Shown here: positions 32,129 through 40,186 of the stretch, in pieces
Numbering within the stretch: the stretch's first letter is position 1
Layout of the letters: every line of letters begins with the position of its first letter
Assembly: GCA_050261415.1 (NCBI GenBank)
Contig: JBLNDG010000220.1
Span: 1-45,392 of the forward strand
DNA from: JBLNDG01 sp050261415
Lineage (GTDB): Bacteria; Bacillota; Clostridia; Lutisporales; Lutisporaceae
DNA length: 45,392 nt
Direction: 5' to 3'
Made by a program: the position numbers and the translations under genes
The notes under the pieces: generated by a model
What the model saw: the letters and a program-made list of their open reading frames with translations, nothing else
Told to the model about the DNA's origin: nothing
Database searches by the model: none

Positions 32129-34192
32129 ATGAATTATCTGAACTTTTCCATACAGAATATAAAAGGAATAGGTCCGGCTAAAGCCAAGCTTTTCAAAAAA
32201 ATCGGGATAGAAACTATAGAGGACCTGCTTGAATATTATCCAAGAGTTTACAAGGACAAGAGCGATGTTACCAAGATTGAGGATCTGGTACCTGAGAACT
32301 TTCAGACTGTTAAAGTAATTATCGGAGGAAAGGCCCAGGAGGTAAGAACAAGGAACAAGCTTGTGATAATTAAGATACCGGTTTATGACGGCACCGGAAA
32401 GATGACTGCTGTTTGGTTCAATAACAGATATATAAAAAACACCTTTCGCGATGGTGAAGAAGTTATGTTTTATGGAAAGGTCAGAAAGATAGGAAGGGAC
32501 CTTGTTATTGAGACTCCCGAGTATGAAAAAGTGAGCGGGAGTGAAAGTGTCAATCTTATGAGGATAGCTCCGTATTACCCTCTTACGGAAGGCTTATCAC
32601 AGAAAGATATCCGGAAAGCCGCAAGTATTGCTTTGCAGCATGTGAACGAAAGAATGCTGGATGTTTTTCCGGAGGAACTCCGCAGGTTGTATGGACTTGC
32701 AGAAATCAACTTCTGCATGAATAATATACACTTCCCGGAATCTATGGATGCCCTGGAGCTTGCGAAAAGGCGGCTCAAGTTTGAAGAGTTCTTTATGCTG
32801 CAATCAGGTTTGATACATATAAAGAAAGTAAACAGTGAAGGGAAAAAAGGCATACAGTTTGCGAAAACCGATGAAATAAAAAATTTCATTGGCAATATGC
32901 CCTTTAAACTTACCTCAGCCCAAGTAAGGGTGCTTGATGAAGTAGTAAAGGACATGGAAAGTGAAAATATAATGAACAGGCTTGTGCAAGGGGATGTGGG
33001 TTCAGGTAAGACTGCAATTGCAGCCATCGCTCTTTTCAAATGCGTAAAAAGCGGTTACCAGGGTATGATGATGGCACCGACCGAAATACTTGCTGAGCAG
33101 CACCTGCTGACACTTGAACAGCTATATAAGGACACAGGTATAAGAGCAGGAATTTTGAAGGGGAGTATGAGTGCCAGGGAAAAGGATATGGTACTGCAGG
33201 GAATACAAAAAGGAGAGCTTGATGTTTTGGTAGGAACCCATGCACTCCTTCAGGACAATGTGAGCTTTAAAAATCTTGGTCTGGTAATTACAGACGAACA
33301 GCACCGGTTCGGGGTCAGACAGAGGGCTTTGCTTTCTTTAAAAGGTGATAATCCGGATATGCTGGTTATGACGGCAACGCCCATTCCCAGAACACTTTCG
33401 CTTATATTGTACGGTGACCTTGATATCTCGATAATTGATGAAATGCCTCCTGGCAGAAAAAAGGTAGAAACATACTACATCGACTCAGGAAAAAAGGAAC
33501 GTCTGATGAACTTTGTAAGGAAGCAATTGGATGCAGGGAGACAGGCGTATTTCGTATGCCCTCTTGTGGAGGAATCTGAGAAGCTGGAGCTGAATTCTGC
33601 GGTTGAATACAGCGAACTTATTCAGCAGAAATACTTTAAAAATTACAAGGTTGGCTTGCTTCATGGGAAAATGAAAGCTTATGAAAAGAATACAATAATG
33701 GAAAGCTTCAGAAATGGTGAAATAAACATTCTGGTATCAACAACGGTAATAGAGGTCGGTGTCAATATTCCGAACGCCACAATCATGGTTGTCGAGAATG
33801 CAGAACGGTTCGGAATGGCACAACTGCACCAGCTCCGGGGCCGCGTCGGCAGGGGTGAACATCAGTCATACTGTATATTGATTTCGGATTCAAGAAATGA
33901 TATTGCAATGGAACGGTTGAAATATATGACAAAGACTGAGAATGGTTTTGAGGTTGCTGAAAAAGACCTGGAGCTCAGAGGAAGCGGCGAGATTCTGGGG
34001 CAGAGACAGCATGGACTCCCAGGTTTCAGACTTGCGGATATATTTAGGGATGCAGATTTATTAAAGCTTTCCAGGGATGCGGTGCAGTATATATATGAGA
34101 ACGGCAAGCTCCAGGAGGAAGAATACAAAAGGATGAAGAATATACTTGATGAACGGTTCCAGAAGATACTGGAGGAGATAACGCTTAATTAG
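32129..34192 (+). CDS. recG: ATP-dependent DNA helicase RecG
   Basis: It reverses stalled replication forks and moves branched DNA. It has 687 residues: an N-terminal wedge/OB domain with the helix-hairpin-helix-like start IKGIGPAKAKLFKKIGI, then helicase domains with Walker A GDVGSGKT (288-295), DEQHRFG, MTATPIPRTL and a C-terminal QLRGRVGRG motif. The start follows GTGAGGTG. It is the last gene of the B. subtilis-like yloA-recG block. Confidence 0.96.
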   Translation: MNYLNFSIQNIKGIGPAKAKLFKKIGIETIEDLLEYYPRVYKDKSDVTKIEDLVPENFQTVKVIIGGKAQEVRTRNKLVIIKIPVYDGTGKMTAVWFNNRYIKNTFRDGEEVMFYGKVRKIGRDLVIETPEYEKVSGSESVNLMRIAPYYPLTEGLSQKDIRKAASIALQHVNERMLDVFPEELRRLYGLAEINFCMNNIHFPESMDALELAKRRLKFEEFFMLQSGLIHIKKVNSEGKKGIQFAKTDEIKNFIGNMPFKLTSAQVRVLDEVVKDMESENIMNRLVQGDVGSGKTAIAAIALFKCVKSGYQGMMMAPTEILAEQHLLTLEQLYKDTGIRAGILKGSMSAREKDMVLQGIQKGELDVLVGTHALLQDNVSFKNLGLVITDEQHRFGVRQRALLSLKGDNPDMLVMTATPIPRTLSLILYGDLDISIIDEMPPGRKKVETYYIDSGKKERLMNFVRKQLDAGRQAYFVCPLVEESEKLELNSAVEYSELIQQKYFKNYKVGLLHGKMKAYEKNTIMESFRNGEINILVSTTVIEVGVNIPNATIMVVENAERFGMAQLHQLRGRVGRGEHQSYCILISDSRNDIAMERLKYMTKTENGFEVAEKDLELRGSGEILGQRQHGLPGFRLADIFRDADLLKLSRDAVQYIYENGKLQEEEYKRMKNILDERFQKILEEITLN

Positions 34193-34257
34193 TGCTGTCT
34201 GATATGTGTAATTATAAAGCGAGCAATTATATAAAAATCGCAAGTATTCTCTGCGAA

Positions 34258-34352
34258 GTTTTGAACAAATTTCCGGGAAAACAGCCACGGATGGCTGTTT
34301 TAGGAATTCCGAGCATGGAGGTGAGTTAATTCCGACCGGGAATTTTCAAAAC
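34258..34352 (+). ncRNA. Candidate three-way-junction structured RNA
   Basis: A closing stem pairs GTTTTGAA plus AATTTCCGG (34258-34265 and 34268-34276, two-base bulge between) with CCGGGAATT and TTCAAAAC (34336-34352): 17 pairs with one U-G. Inside are hairpin P2, AAAACAGCC/GGCTGTTTT (34278-34301), and hairpin P3, GGAATT/AATTCC (34303-34333), with linkers of only one or two bases. The single wobble is U-G on the plus strand (A-C on the minus), favouring plus-strand RNA. The P3 loop contains GGAGGTGAG. I match it to no known riboswitch. It lies between recG and the HAD gene; P2 may also help end recG transcription. The rest of this 288-base gap holds nothing clear. Confidence 0.45.
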
Positions 34353-34480
34353 AAGCAGTTAGAATACTAGATTCTTATATACCTTGCGAGTCTTATAATT
34401 AACATATCCTGAAGGCATATGTATCTACACCCTCTTAAAGCACAGAGAATCAACTAATACTTTGAATCGGAGGGATTCAT

Positions 34481-35104
34481 TTGTATAACTGTGCGGTATT
34501 TGATGTTGACGGGACATTGATTGATACTGAAAAAGCCATAATAAAGTCACTGCAGAAAGTAATGCTGGAAGAATCGGGAAAAGCGTATGAACATGAAGAA
34601 CTGTTTTTTGCTTTGGGCATTCCCGGAGCAGTTACCTTGTCAAGGCTGGGTATAAAGGATACAGGCAGAGTTATTGAAAAATGGCTTGAATACATGGATA
34701 GCTACAAAAAAGAAGTAAGTGTTTTCCCGGGAATAAGGGAAGTACTGGAACATTTATCGAGCCGTGGGGTTATAGTTGGTATAGTAACTTCAAAAACTAA
34801 AATTGAACTGGAAAGGGATATGACTGCCTTCGGACTTTTAAGGCATGTAGCATTTACTGTTTGTGCCGATGATACAAAATGTCATAAGCCTCATGGGGAA
34901 CCAATACTTAAATTCATGGAGATATCGGGAGCGGTACCTTCAAAGACAATATATGTAGGAGATACTATATATGATATGAAATGCGCTAAGGCGGCCGGTG
35001 TTGATTTCGGACTTGCGCTTTGGGGAACGAAGGATCCGGATGGAATAGAGGCTGTTTTCAAATTTACAGCACCTCGGGATATGTTAAATTTGTTTCTACT
35101 ATAA
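34481..35104 (+). CDS. HAD-superfamily phosphatase (phosphoglycolate phosphatase/PpaX-like)
   Basis: This haloacid dehalogenase-type hydrolase has 207 residues. Motif I FDVDGTLIDT (7-16) gives nucleophile D8 and acid/base D10, motif II is VTSKTK, and motif IV is VGDTIYDMKCAKAAG. A helical cap follows motif I. Relatives act on phosphoglycolate or pyrophosphate, but the substrate cannot be read from sequence. The start is TTG 34481 behind GGAGGG. A possible -10 TATAAT (34394-34399) lies 82 bases upstream but lacks a good -35. Confidence 0.9.
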   Translation: MYNCAVFDVDGTLIDTEKAIIKSLQKVMLEESGKAYEHEELFFALGIPGAVTLSRLGIKDTGRVIEKWLEYMDSYKKEVSVFPGIREVLEHLSSRGVIVGIVTSKTKIELERDMTAFGLLRHVAFTVCADDTKCHKPHGEPILKFMEISGAVPSKTIYVGDTIYDMKCAKAAGVDFGLALWGTKDPDGIEAVFKFTAPRDMLNLFLL

Positions 35105-35191
35105 TTTTCTATGGTTAACATAAATTACAGAGTTTAAAAAAATTTAATCGGAGTAAATTAATAGTAGAAAAACAAACAGGAGGTGCTACAT

Positions 35192-35425
35192 ATGCAAAGA
35201 AATATAACAACTACCACTTCAACTGCATCAACTACTAACAGGTCATTAGTACCGGAAGCAAAAGCTGCTTTAAGAGCATTCAGAGATCAGGTTGCTACTG
35301 AATTCAACACTGATTTAACAGGGTATAATGGAGATAAGACTGCTTGGGAATGCGGAAAAGTTGGTGGAGAAATGGTTAGGAGAATGATTGAAACAGCAGA
35401 AAGAAATATGACGGGTAGAAGGTAA
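35192..35425 (+). CDS. Alpha/beta-type small acid-soluble spore protein
   Basis: These proteins coat DNA in the spore core and protect it from UV and heat; they are made in the forespore under sigma-G. It has 77 residues with a threonine-rich start, the germination protease site TEF (V-A-T-E-F-N), and the conserved C-terminal half from GYNGDKTAWECGKVGGEMV through RRMIE. A strong AGGAGG precedes ATG 35192; a TTG nine bases upstream is rejected. I saw no convincing sigma-G promoter. It is followed by its own terminator, so it is probably monocistronic. Confidence 0.95.
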   Translation: MQRNITTTTSTASTTNRSLVPEAKAALRAFRDQVATEFNTDLTGYNGDKTAWECGKVGGEMVRRMIETAERNMTGRR

Positions 35426-35438
35426 TATCAGATAGTCC

Positions 35439-35473
35439 GGCGTTGGCCATCGCGGTCAACGCCAATTCTTTTT
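35439..35473 (+). terminator. Terminator of the spore protein gene
   Basis: GGCGTTGGCC (35439-35448) pairs with GGTCAACGCC (35454-35463), ten pairs with one wobble, followed by AATTCTTTTT. Confidence 0.88.
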
Positions 35474-35490
35474 GTGGGGGGAAGTGGCAT

Positions 35491-35705
35491 AAAAAATACT
35501 GGTGACAACACCTTAGCTTTACACTAGAAGTAATTGACACCAGTATCGGGAGAGGAGAAATTGAAGGAAGAGCTCTATGGGGAAATATAGTTTTCAGAAT
35601 AAGCCGGCCAGGCTCATTCTGCAGGGTGGATTTGAATGAAAAACTCAAACCCACAAATAACTACCATCCCTAATGTATATGTTGTTCATTTTAATTTTTT
35701 TTATT
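35491..35705 (-). ncRNA. Candidate small RNA convergent with the spore protein gene (CsfG-like position)
   Basis: Read on the minus strand, three hairpins occur in order. First, GTGGGTTTGA/TCAAATCCAC (35654-35626). Second, CAGAATGAGCC/GGCTTATTCTG (35621-35595). Third, ATACTGGTG/CACCAGTAT (35546-35496), running into six T residues like a terminator. Each of the first two contains one G-U pair on this strand that would be an A-C mismatch on the other, so the minus strand is favoured. The linker between hairpins 2 and 3 is pyrimidine-rich and contains TTTCTCCTCTCCC, an anti-Shine-Dalgarno-like sequence. A TATAAT (35716-35711) could be its -10. It lies directly next to rsmD (ylbH), where B. subtilis carries the sporulation RNA CsfG. 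The identity is inference. Confidence 0.5.
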
Positions 35706-35822
35706 CAGGTATTATATATTTCGCACTAAACATTTTACATTGAATTAAAGATGTGCGTTATATATAGACTAATATATTTGAAAAATATCCATACAACTAT
35801 AAAGAACTGAAATATATAAATC

Positions 35823-35880
35823 CTACAATTTTTGATAAATTGCATACTTGTGGTACAAAACATCTACAAATTTTGATAAA
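35823..35880. repeat. Two 17-base direct repeats upstream of rsmD
   Basis: CTACAATTTTTGATAAA (35823-35839) and CTACAAATTTTGATAAA (35864-35880) differ by one base and start 41 bases apart, about four helical turns. TTGATA in the second copy could be a -35 box for TATAAT at about 35899, though the spacer is long (19). This AT-rich part of the 527-base gap shows no gene. Confidence 0.45.
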
Positions 35881-35952
35881 AAGCAAATATAATTTTGTAT
35901 AATAATAGTATTTATGTTAAAATGTAATTGTTAATAAAAGGAGGTTAATTCT

Positions 35953-36528
35953 TTGCGGGTTATTGCAGGTGTTTACAGAGGCAGAAGATTTGACCGGATA
36001 GAAGGAACGGATATCAGACCTACTTCTGATATGGTGAAGGAATCCTTGTTTAATATTTTAAGCAGTGATATAATAGAAAGCAAATTTTTAGACTTGTTCG
36101 GTGGTACCGGCGGAGTAGGAATCGAAGCATTAAGCAGGGGCGCAAGTCATGTTGTTTTTATTGACAGCAGTATAAAAAGCATAAAGGTACTCCGGAAAAA
36201 CCTTGAAAATTTAAATATAATAGATAATATAGAGGTATATAATACAGATTACCTGACAGCCATAAGCAAATTATACAAGAACAATAAGAAGTTCAATATC
36301 ATATTTATAGACCCGCCATATAGCACGGGTATCGCCCAAAAGGCCCTTCTTGAAATAAGCAGGAACTGTATTTTGGATGAGCCCGGCATCATTATTATAG
36401 AACATGATGCAAAAGATGATATGCCTGAAACTGCTGGGAAATTAAATAAATATCGAAGCAAGCAATACGGCAACACAAAACTTTCATTTTATACTTTAAA
36501 TGAACAAATGCAGCATAAGGAGGAATAG
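35953..36528 (+). CDS. rsmD: 16S rRNA (guanine966-N2)-methyltransferase RsmD
   Basis: It methylates G966 of 16S rRNA. It has 191 residues: MRVIAGVYRGRRF at the start, the SAM motif DLFGGTGGVGIEALSRGA and the catalytic IDPPYSTG. The start is TTG 35953 behind AAGGAGGT. It is the homolog of B. subtilis ylbH and is followed two bases later by coaD (ylbI), the conserved pair. Confidence 0.94.
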   Translation: MRVIAGVYRGRRFDRIEGTDIRPTSDMVKESLFNILSSDIIESKFLDLFGGTGGVGIEALSRGASHVVFIDSSIKSIKVLRKNLENLNIIDNIEVYNTDYLTAISKLYKNNKKFNIIFIDPPYSTGIAQKALLEISRNCILDEPGIIIIEHDAKDDMPETAGKLNKYRSKQYGNTKLSFYTLNEQMQHKEE

Positions 36529-36530
36529 AA

Positions 36531-37007
36531 TTGAAAATAGCAGTTTGTCCAGGCAGTTTTGATCCAGCAACCAACGGACACCTGGATATAATAGAAAGGT
36601 CGGCAAAGCTATTTGATAAGGTAATTGTAGCAGTCCTGAACAATCCGAACAAACAACCCATTTTTAGTGTTGAAGAAAGGGTTGAATTGCTTAAAAAGAC
36701 TTGTATGCTCTTTGAAAATGTTGAAGTAGATAGTTTCTCAGGGCTTCTTATGGATTACGTTAAAAAGAAGGATGCAAATGTGATAGTAAAGGGACTAAGG
36801 GCAGTTTCGGATTTCGAATATGAATTCCAGATGGCTCTTATGAATAAAAAACTCAACCCCGAAGTAGAAACTGTTTTTATGATGACAAGCAATAAGTATT
36901 CCTATTTGAGCTCAAGCCTTGTAAAGGAAGTTGTCAAGTTAGGCGGATGTATCAAGGGTCTGGTACCGGATGTCATAGAAAAGGAATTACATAAGAGATT
37001 CAGTTAG
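36531..37007 (+). CDS. coaD: Phosphopantetheine adenylyltransferase
   Basis: It joins AMP from ATP to phosphopantetheine, giving dephospho-CoA, the fourth step of CoA synthesis. It has 158 residues: AVCPGSFDPATNGHLDII at the start with the HxGH-type nucleotide motif (H17), GLRAVSDFEYEFQMA in the middle, and YSYLSSSLVKEV near the C-terminus. The start is TTG 36531 behind AAGGAGGA. coaBC, the preceding steps, is at 15252. Confidence 0.96.
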   Translation: MKIAVCPGSFDPATNGHLDIIERSAKLFDKVIVAVLNNPNKQPIFSVEERVELLKKTCMLFENVEVDSFSGLLMDYVKKKDANVIVKGLRAVSDFEYEFQMALMNKKLNPEVETVFMMTSNKYSYLSSSLVKEVVKLGGCIKGLVPDVIEKELHKRFS

Positions 37008-37018
37008 GAGGTTGTTCT

Positions 37019-37555
37019 ATGGAAGTAATGTTGCTTCTCGACGCATTGGAGGATATTTTGGATAAAGCTCCAAACTTGCCGCTTTCCAGTAAATCTGTAA
37101 TTAATAAAGAGGAACTGCAGGAGATTATAAAGGACATCAGAATAAAATTGCCGGATGAAGTAAAGCAGGCACAGTGGATAAAGGAAGAACGTCAGAAGAT
37201 ATTGATAGAAGCTAAAAAAGATGCAGAAGGTATGAGACATGAATGTGAAGAGAAGCTTCAGAAGATAAAAGAGGAAAGGCAGAGAGTTCTTGCAGAAGCC
37301 CAGAAGGAAGCTGAAATTTTGAAAAAAGAAGCGGACAAGAAAATTCAGGATTTAATCGACGAGAGCGATATAGTAAAAAAAGCAAATGAACAGGCTAAAG
37401 AAATAATTATTGCAGCGCAGATTGACGCAAAAAAGATCAGGCTCGGCTCAAAGGCTTATGCAGATGAACTTCTTGCAGAACTTGAGAAGCATACTGCCAA
37501 TATAATAGAAACAATAAAGAATAACAGGGATGAACTTAAAAATTTTAAAAGCTGA
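37019..37555 (+). CDS. Coiled-coil protein of unknown function between coaD and ylbJ
   Basis: It has 178 residues, with a short hydrophobic/acidic start (M-E-V-M-L-L-L-D-A-L-E-D-I-L-D) and then a long, highly charged helix rich in E, K, A and Q from about 45 to 150. There is no membrane span or catalytic motif. It resembles the stalk helices of ATPase subunit B/H and DivIVA-like proteins in composition, and relatives in clostridia are often called ATPase for that reason; I do not accept that function from composition alone. AGGAGGT precedes the start; ATG 37028 is an alternative. It is placed 11 bases after coaD and closed by a terminator. Confidence 0.8.
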   Translation: MEVMLLLDALEDILDKAPNLPLSSKSVINKEELQEIIKDIRIKLPDEVKQAQWIKEERQKILIEAKKDAEGMRHECEEKLQKIKEERQRVLAEAQKEAEILKKEADKKIQDLIDESDIVKKANEQAKEIIIAAQIDAKKIRLGSKAYADELLAELEKHTANIIETIKNNRDELKNFKS

Positions 37556-37564
37556 AATAATGAG

Positions 37565-37606
37565 ACTGTAAGGCATAATAAACATCAAATGCTTTACAGT
37601 TTCTTT
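37565..37606. terminator. Terminator between the coiled-coil gene and ylbJ
   Basis: ACTGTAAGGCA (37565-37575) pairs with TGCTTTACAGT (37590-37600), 11 pairs with one wobble, followed by TTCTTT. It lies between two converging genes. Confidence 0.75.
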
Positions 37607-37615
37607 AGTTTCCGG

Positions 37616-38818
37616 TTAAAAAGGGTTGTGTTTCAGCCTTTTTCCTTTAGCTGAAAAATACATTAGAAATATGAATATCAACGACATAAGCAAATAAGCG
37701 CTTGAGTTACAGAAAACACCGATCCATTGGCGCCAGCCGGCCGAATCCAGCAAATCAATGCTTATAGCCCCATGCAAGTTAAACACTTCAATATTCCAAA
37801 GTAATTTGAAAGCTGTATATGAGTATATTGAAGCCATTACACCTTGTAACAGCTTTACTGCCATGTAAATACCGAACTTCAAATCAGTTTTGGCTATTAT
37901 GCTTAAAACCTGTGCATTTACCGATAACCCGCCAAAACCCATCATGAAGCTTACTATAACCATTTTACTGAGAAACGGTATCTGAAGTGCAGCACATTCC
38001 TTTGTCCCGTTTGTAACCTCCAGTACTCCTATGAGAATAGCGGACATTGTTTCTCTAGTAATTCCGGCAAATGGAAAAATTGAGCACAGTATACGTGAAA
38101 GGAAGTCCAAAAGCCCGGAGATTCTAAGTATTCGCGTTATCACAGAAAAGAATATAATAAAGCCGCCAATCATCAGTATAAGGCTTATACCGTTATTAAC
38201 AGCATCACCCAGCAACACACCTATGGACCTGCCATCTTTCTCCCTATAGTCAAGCATGTCATGAATAGGATTGAAGCATGATTTCTTTGCGCGCTCCCTG
38301 CTTTCTTTATAGTAAAATCTCATTAGAAAACCTACAGTAATAGCTGAAAAATAGTGAGATACTGCAAGAAGGAATCCTGCAGAGGGACTCTTCAGTATGC
38401 CGGTTGCCACAGCCCCTACGATAAAAAGGGGACCGGAAGTGCTGCACAGACTGAGCAGCCTCTGAGCTTCATGGACAGTACAGGTTTCATCCTGCCTTAG
38501 TCTGGCAGTAATTTTTGCCCCAACCGGATATCCGGATGCAATGCTCATGAAAAATCCGAAGGAACCTTCGCCGGGTACATTGAAAACAGGCTTCATTACA
38601 GGCTTGAAGGCGGAACCTATAAGGCGTATGATTCCCAGTCCTATTAAAATTTCAACACAGATGAAGAAGGGCAGAAGCGAAGGGAAAACAACATTAAACC
38701 AAAGCATCAAACCATCTGCCGATGCAGAGAAGGCTTCACCCGGATACGCTACTATAAAGGCAACAATAAAACAGATTATAACCGAATATATGAAGGTGGA
38801 TATGTTTTTTTGCTTCAT
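37616..38818 (-). CDS. ylbJ: Sporulation integral membrane protein YlbJ
   Basis: YlbJ is a sigma-E-dependent mother-cell membrane protein needed for normal spore cortex in B. subtilis. It has 400 residues with about eight to ten hydrophobic segments and gate/nucleoside-recognition-type sequence, including SFGFFMSIASGYPVGAK near residue 90 and the later GFGGLSVNAQV. Start 38818 is chosen because GGGG lies upstream on the minus strand; a start five codons upstream is less likely. The transported substrate is unknown. Its presence with the spore protein gene supports spore formation. Confidence 0.92.
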   Translation of the reverse strand: MKQKNISTFIYSVIICFIVAFIVAYPGEAFSASADGLMLWFNVVFPSLLPFFICVEILIGLGIIRLIGSAFKPVMKPVFNVPGEGSFGFFMSIASGYPVGAKITARLRQDETCTVHEAQRLLSLCSTSGPLFIVGAVATGILKSPSAGFLLAVSHYFSAITVGFLMRFYYKESRERAKKSCFNPIHDMLDYREKDGRSIGVLLGDAVNNGISLILMIGGFIIFFSVITRILRISGLLDFLSRILCSIFPFAGITRETMSAILIGVLEVTNGTKECAALQIPFLSKMVIVSFMMGFGGLSVNAQVLSIIAKTDLKFGIYMAVKLLQGVMASIYSYTAFKLLWNIEVFNLHGAISIDLLDSAGWRQWIGVFCNSSAYLLMSLIFIFLMYFSAKGKRLKHNPF

Positions 38819-38920
38819 TATACTACCCCGCATAAATCAATCGGATAAATATAGACTCGGTATATTTATATTAAGTGCAGCAGGATATATGTATGCGGGT
38901 TTCTGATTCATGCGGATATG

Positions 38921-40168
38921 CTACTCCCGATGATAGTAGGGAGAGGTAAGGTAGTCTGCTGAAGCCTTCCTGAAGGGGTACTCCTTATAACCAAGATTGT
39001 AAATATCGGTAGAAAGCGTATCAAAATGGAACATTCTGTTTAGAACAGCGTTATCGCTGCAAAAGTCAGCTGCTTTTGTAACAAGGGGATAGAAGGAGTT
39101 CTCCTTGATGCTTTTAAGCAGAAGCTTGCCATTGCCGTTAAAAGCCAGTACTCTTATGTAGGCTGGGCTGTGAATATTCTTAAAACCCGCAATATCGCTT
39201 CTTTTTATACCAATCATGAGTTGGCAAAGAAGCCTTTGTATATATGTGCGGGTATATCTTTTTGTTTTTACGGCTTCTAGCAGCTCTTCGCAGGTGGAAC
39301 ATGAGGAAGCGAATTTTTTAAGCCTGTACTCAATTCCCTCCCTAATGTTGAGGTAATCCTCAAATTCATCAAGCTCCATAGTGCGAAGCTTATAAAGTAT
39401 TATATCGGAAAAGCTGTCAAGAGATATGGGGTTCCTTCCCGTTTCTATGCTGCTTTTCAATATATTGTACACATCATGGGGAACAGCTGACCGGACGCTC
39501 TCGCTGAGGCCGTTTTCCAGGATTTCGTTCCTTACGGCTGTAGCGCTTGCAATAGAGCTATTTATAGCTGTGTCGTTGTAACCGCTTGACATTCTTTTGA
39601 CAGCTACAGGCTTAATGTCGCTGTTAAGCAGCAGCAGAGCCTTTATATACTCTATTCCCAGAACATTATTTGGGTTCTTTAGAATCTCTTCGGAATAACC
39701 CTGTTCGCTGCCGCCAAGGTAAGAGAATAAAGCCGTTGAAATTGCCTTTGGGTAGGATATACCTTGACCAAGATAATCCTTTAGCAGAAGCTTAAAGCCT
39801 TCCGGTTCCTGATGAAGAAGCTTTGCAAGCTCGGATAGTGTTTCTGTATCCCCGAGTTCACTGCCGAAGCACAAATAATCCACTACACCAAGCCCATTCA
39901 GTATTTTTACAGCGCCCAAAGCGAATATTTCGGCGGGCTGGCAGGCATAAGCAAAAGGAAGTTCAATAACCAGGTCCGCCCCATTCGTTACAGCCATCCT
40001 GGCACGGGACCACTTGTCCATAATGGCAGGCTCGCCGCGCTGGACAAAGCTCCCGCTCATAATGCATACGGCGTAATCTGCCCCGCAAACTTTCTTTGCG
40101 GTGTGAATATGGTATTTATGCCCATTGTGGAAGGGATTGTATTCTGAAATTATTCCTACAGTTTTCAT
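38921..40168 (-). CDS. tmcAL: tRNA(Met) cytidine acetate ligase TmcAL (YlbM)
   Basis: It uses ATP and acetate to acetylate the wobble cytidine (C34) of elongator tRNA-Met. It has 415 residues. The nucleotidyltransferase N-terminus reads TVGIISEYNPFHNGHKYH (3-20), with the HxGH-type site, followed by CIMSGSFVQRGEPA, and a helical C-terminal domain. Start 40168 is chosen by the conserved M-K-T-V-G beginning, with GAGGTG just upstream on the minus strand; the frame continues to 40201 without a family match. The protein uses acetate, and ackA, an acetate enzyme, is divergent from it; this may be chance. Confidence 0.93.
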   Translation of the reverse strand: MKTVGIISEYNPFHNGHKYHIHTAKKVCGADYAVCIMSGSFVQRGEPAIMDKWSRARMAVTNGADLVIELPFAYACQPAEIFALGAVKILNGLGVVDYLCFGSELGDTETLSELAKLLHQEPEGFKLLLKDYLGQGISYPKAISTALFSYLGGSEQGYSEEILKNPNNVLGIEYIKALLLLNSDIKPVAVKRMSSGYNDTAINSSIASATAVRNEILENGLSESVRSAVPHDVYNILKSSIETGRNPISLDSFSDIILYKLRTMELDEFEDYLNIREGIEYRLKKFASSCSTCEELLEAVKTKRYTRTYIQRLLCQLMIGIKRSDIAGFKNIHSPAYIRVLAFNGNGKLLLKSIKENSFYPLVTKAADFCSDNAVLNRMFHFDTLSTDIYNLGYKEYPFRKASADYLTSPYYHRE

Positions 40169-40186
40169 TATAAGCACCTCAAATAA

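Noticed and set aside
34258..34352. Hammerhead ribozyme for the three-way junction
   Set aside because: The CUGANGA and GAAA core sequences are not at the junction.
35561..35590. Short plus-strand frame starting TTG after GAGAGGAG in the candidate RNA region
   Set aside because: Only nine codons. The purine run is better explained as the complement of the CU-rich linker on the minus strand.
35376..35654. A 92-codon open frame on the minus strand over the end of the spore protein gene
   Set aside because: It overlaps a certain gene and the hairpins of the candidate small RNA, and its composition is not protein-like. The hairpin structure explains the region better.
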